A stretch of DNA of 6,440 bases, taken from the NCBI GenBank assembly GCA_008501785.1, contig QQUD01000468.1, forward strand, positions 1 through 6,440, written 5' to 3'. Shown piece after piece: positions 6,045-6,440 of the stretch. Made by a program: the position numbers and the translations under genes. Source of the DNA: Chloroflexota bacterium (GTDB lineage: Bacteria > Chloroflexota > Anaerolineae > Promineifilales > Promineifilaceae). A model generated the notes under the pieces. It did no database searches, had not been told where the DNA came from, and saw only the letters and a list, made by a program, of their open reading frames with translations. Position 1 is the first letter of the stretch, and each line of letters opens with the position of its first letter.

Positions 6045-6285
6045 TTGTAATTTTGGGCATGGTTCAAAATGAAGCAAATCATCTTTACAAATCCAACCTA
6101 GTGTTCCGACAAACAAAATTTGACGGGTAAACAGTCAAGTCGGAACACTTAAACTGAAGCAATTTGCGACAATTCTACCCGTCAAAAGATGTTTGCTTCA
6201 GTACTAGGAGGGCGACCACAAGGGTCCGCCCAAAATGTGTAAAGATCATCCATTTATTTTTGAACCATGCCTAATTTTGCAAAGA
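6045..6285. repeat. Head-to-head duplicated hairpin element (imperfect inverted duplication)
   Basis: The left unit (about 6149 down to 6045, minus strand) and the right unit (about 6153 up to 6285, plus strand) match as reverse complements in five blocks in the same order: TACCCGTCAAA (6119-6129 / 6176-6186), GTTTG (6110-6114 / 6191-6195), ACTAGG (6097-6102 / 6203-6208), TGTAAAGAT (6081-6089 / 6238-6246), TTTTGAACCATGCC (6056-6069 / 6258-6271). Spacings of 4, 7 and 11 bases are identical on both sides; the third gap is 7 against 29 because the right unit has an added hairpin. Each unit also folds alone: 6100-6110 with 6139-6149 (11 bp, 28-base loop) and 6153-6162 with 6193-6202 (10 bp, 30-base loop). 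The two stems differ in sequence but each pairs perfectly. It occupies the noncoding spacer 6018-6317. It could be a MITE-like element or a pair of divergent structured RNAs. Confidence 0.72.
6210..6231. repeat. REP-like GC-rich hairpin inside the right unit
   Basis: GGGCGACC (6210-6217), loop ACAAG, then GGTC and GCCC (6223-6226, 6228-6231) with one unpaired C at 6227. It accounts for the 22 extra bases of the right unit relative to the left. The sequence resembles GGGCGACCACAAGGGTCGCC-type intergenic repeats I recall from environmental genomes; I cannot check this here. It might also assist termination of minus-strand transcripts from the SRPBCC-like gene. Confidence 0.5.
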
Positions 6286-6317
6286 AGGCGAGTTTTCGTC
6301 AAATAATTTGAGTTCTG

Positions 6318-6440
6318 TTAACGGCCGTTCTCTACAAACTTTTTCAAACCAGCTAGCAATGCATGCATCCCTTTTTCGTATGGTTTCTTTACGAAAAAAC
6401 GGTCAATCAGGTTGCCGATTGGACCGTACTTCAGCTCAGA
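6318..6440 (-). CDS. SRPBCC-like protein, C-terminal 40 residues (runs off the window)
   Basis: An open minus-strand frame enters at 6440 and ends at TAA 6320-6318. The residues include LKYGPIGNLIDRFFV, then KPYEKGMHALLAGLKKFVENG. This is the usual end of SRPBCC (polyketide cyclase/START-like) proteins: a Y-x-P-x-G-x-L turn, then a long C-terminal helix with a KGM..LL..LK..VE pattern, which packs over the hydrophobic ligand cavity. The rest lies outside the window, so start, length and ligand are unknown. A copy of AACGGCCGTT forms the last codons and part of the stop. It is on the same strand as the Yip1-like gene but 300 bp upstream, so cotranscription is uncertain. Confidence 0.72.
   Translation of the reverse strand, partial: SELKYGPIGNLIDRFFVKKPYEKGMHALLAGLKKFVENGR

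Larger units (their letters stand above)
371..6329. repeat. Dispersed palindrome AACGGCCGTT (seven sites)
   Basis: The octamer ACGGCCGT occurs seven times. Within the full decamer frame these are 371-380, 735-744, 2494-2503, 3546-3555, 5827-5836, 5910-5919 and 6320-6329. Five are perfect AACGGCCGTT; 735 and 5827 differ in the last base. A near match with the CGGCCG core lies at 3039-3044 in tetR. For this base composition I estimate about 0.1 expected per 6.4 kb. Six sites lie within genes, four of them encoding Thr-Ala-Val in the frame used (2494, 3546, 5910 and 735), and one overlaps a stop codon. Confidence 0.85.

Noticed and set aside
6100..6202. Integron attC recombination site
   Set aside because: The variable stem with conserved loop recalls attC, but there are no GTTRRRY/RYYYAAC end boxes and no integrase or cassettes nearby.
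6045..6285. Complete insertion sequence
   Set aside because: The inverted duplication encloses no transposase frame and no target-site duplication could be made out.

Overview
The window looks like chromosomal DNA of an uncultivated bacterium, most plausibly a Chloroflexota (Anaerolineae-like) lineage. That guess rests on a reductive dehalogenase/anchor gene pair, a GC content I judge by eye to be a little under 50%, and repeat types I associate with such genomes; no rRNA or other phylogenetic marker is present. A host-genome signature is visible: the palindrome AACGGCCGTT, or its ACGGCCGT core, occurs seven times in 6.4 kb, inside genes and at gene ends.

Layout. 1-391 (+): C-terminal domain of a TetR/AcrR-type regulator whose DNA-binding half is missing. 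392-506: short convergent spacer with three CACAGAG units. 507-3156 (-): a compact operon transcribed tetR -> rdhA -> rdhB, with 15 bp between tetR and rdhA and 94 bp between rdhA and rdhB. RdhA is an intact Tat-exported reductive dehalogenase with two ferredoxin-type clusters, and RdhB is its three-helix membrane anchor. A perfect 8-bp inverted repeat lies just upstream of tetR, over the expected transcription start, and is the likely autoregulatory operator. 3364-4254 (+): a divergent EamA/DMT-family exporter that may share this control region. 4255-4446: convergent spacer with two hairpins. 4447-6017 (-): two translationally coupled genes (ATGA overlap), a multi-pass Yip1-like membrane protein followed by a membrane-anchored alpha/beta hydrolase. 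6018-6317: a 300-bp spacer holding a structured inverted duplication. 6318-6440 (-): the last 40 codons of an SRPBCC-like protein running off the window.

Working together: the TetR protein probably represses its own operon and perhaps the divergent exporter, and releases when it binds a (possibly halogenated) small molecule. RdhA would reduce that compound outside the cytoplasmic membrane while held by RdhB. This is inference from gene order and domain identity; the substrate cannot be read from sequence.

The least explained item is the head-to-head element at 6045-6285. Two units diverge from a 3-bp centre; each has its own hairpin stem with a different sequence but a shared loop motif and shared flanking blocks. 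The difference in stem sequence with preserved pairing suggests that structure is under selection. Only one of the units carries an extra REP-like hairpin.
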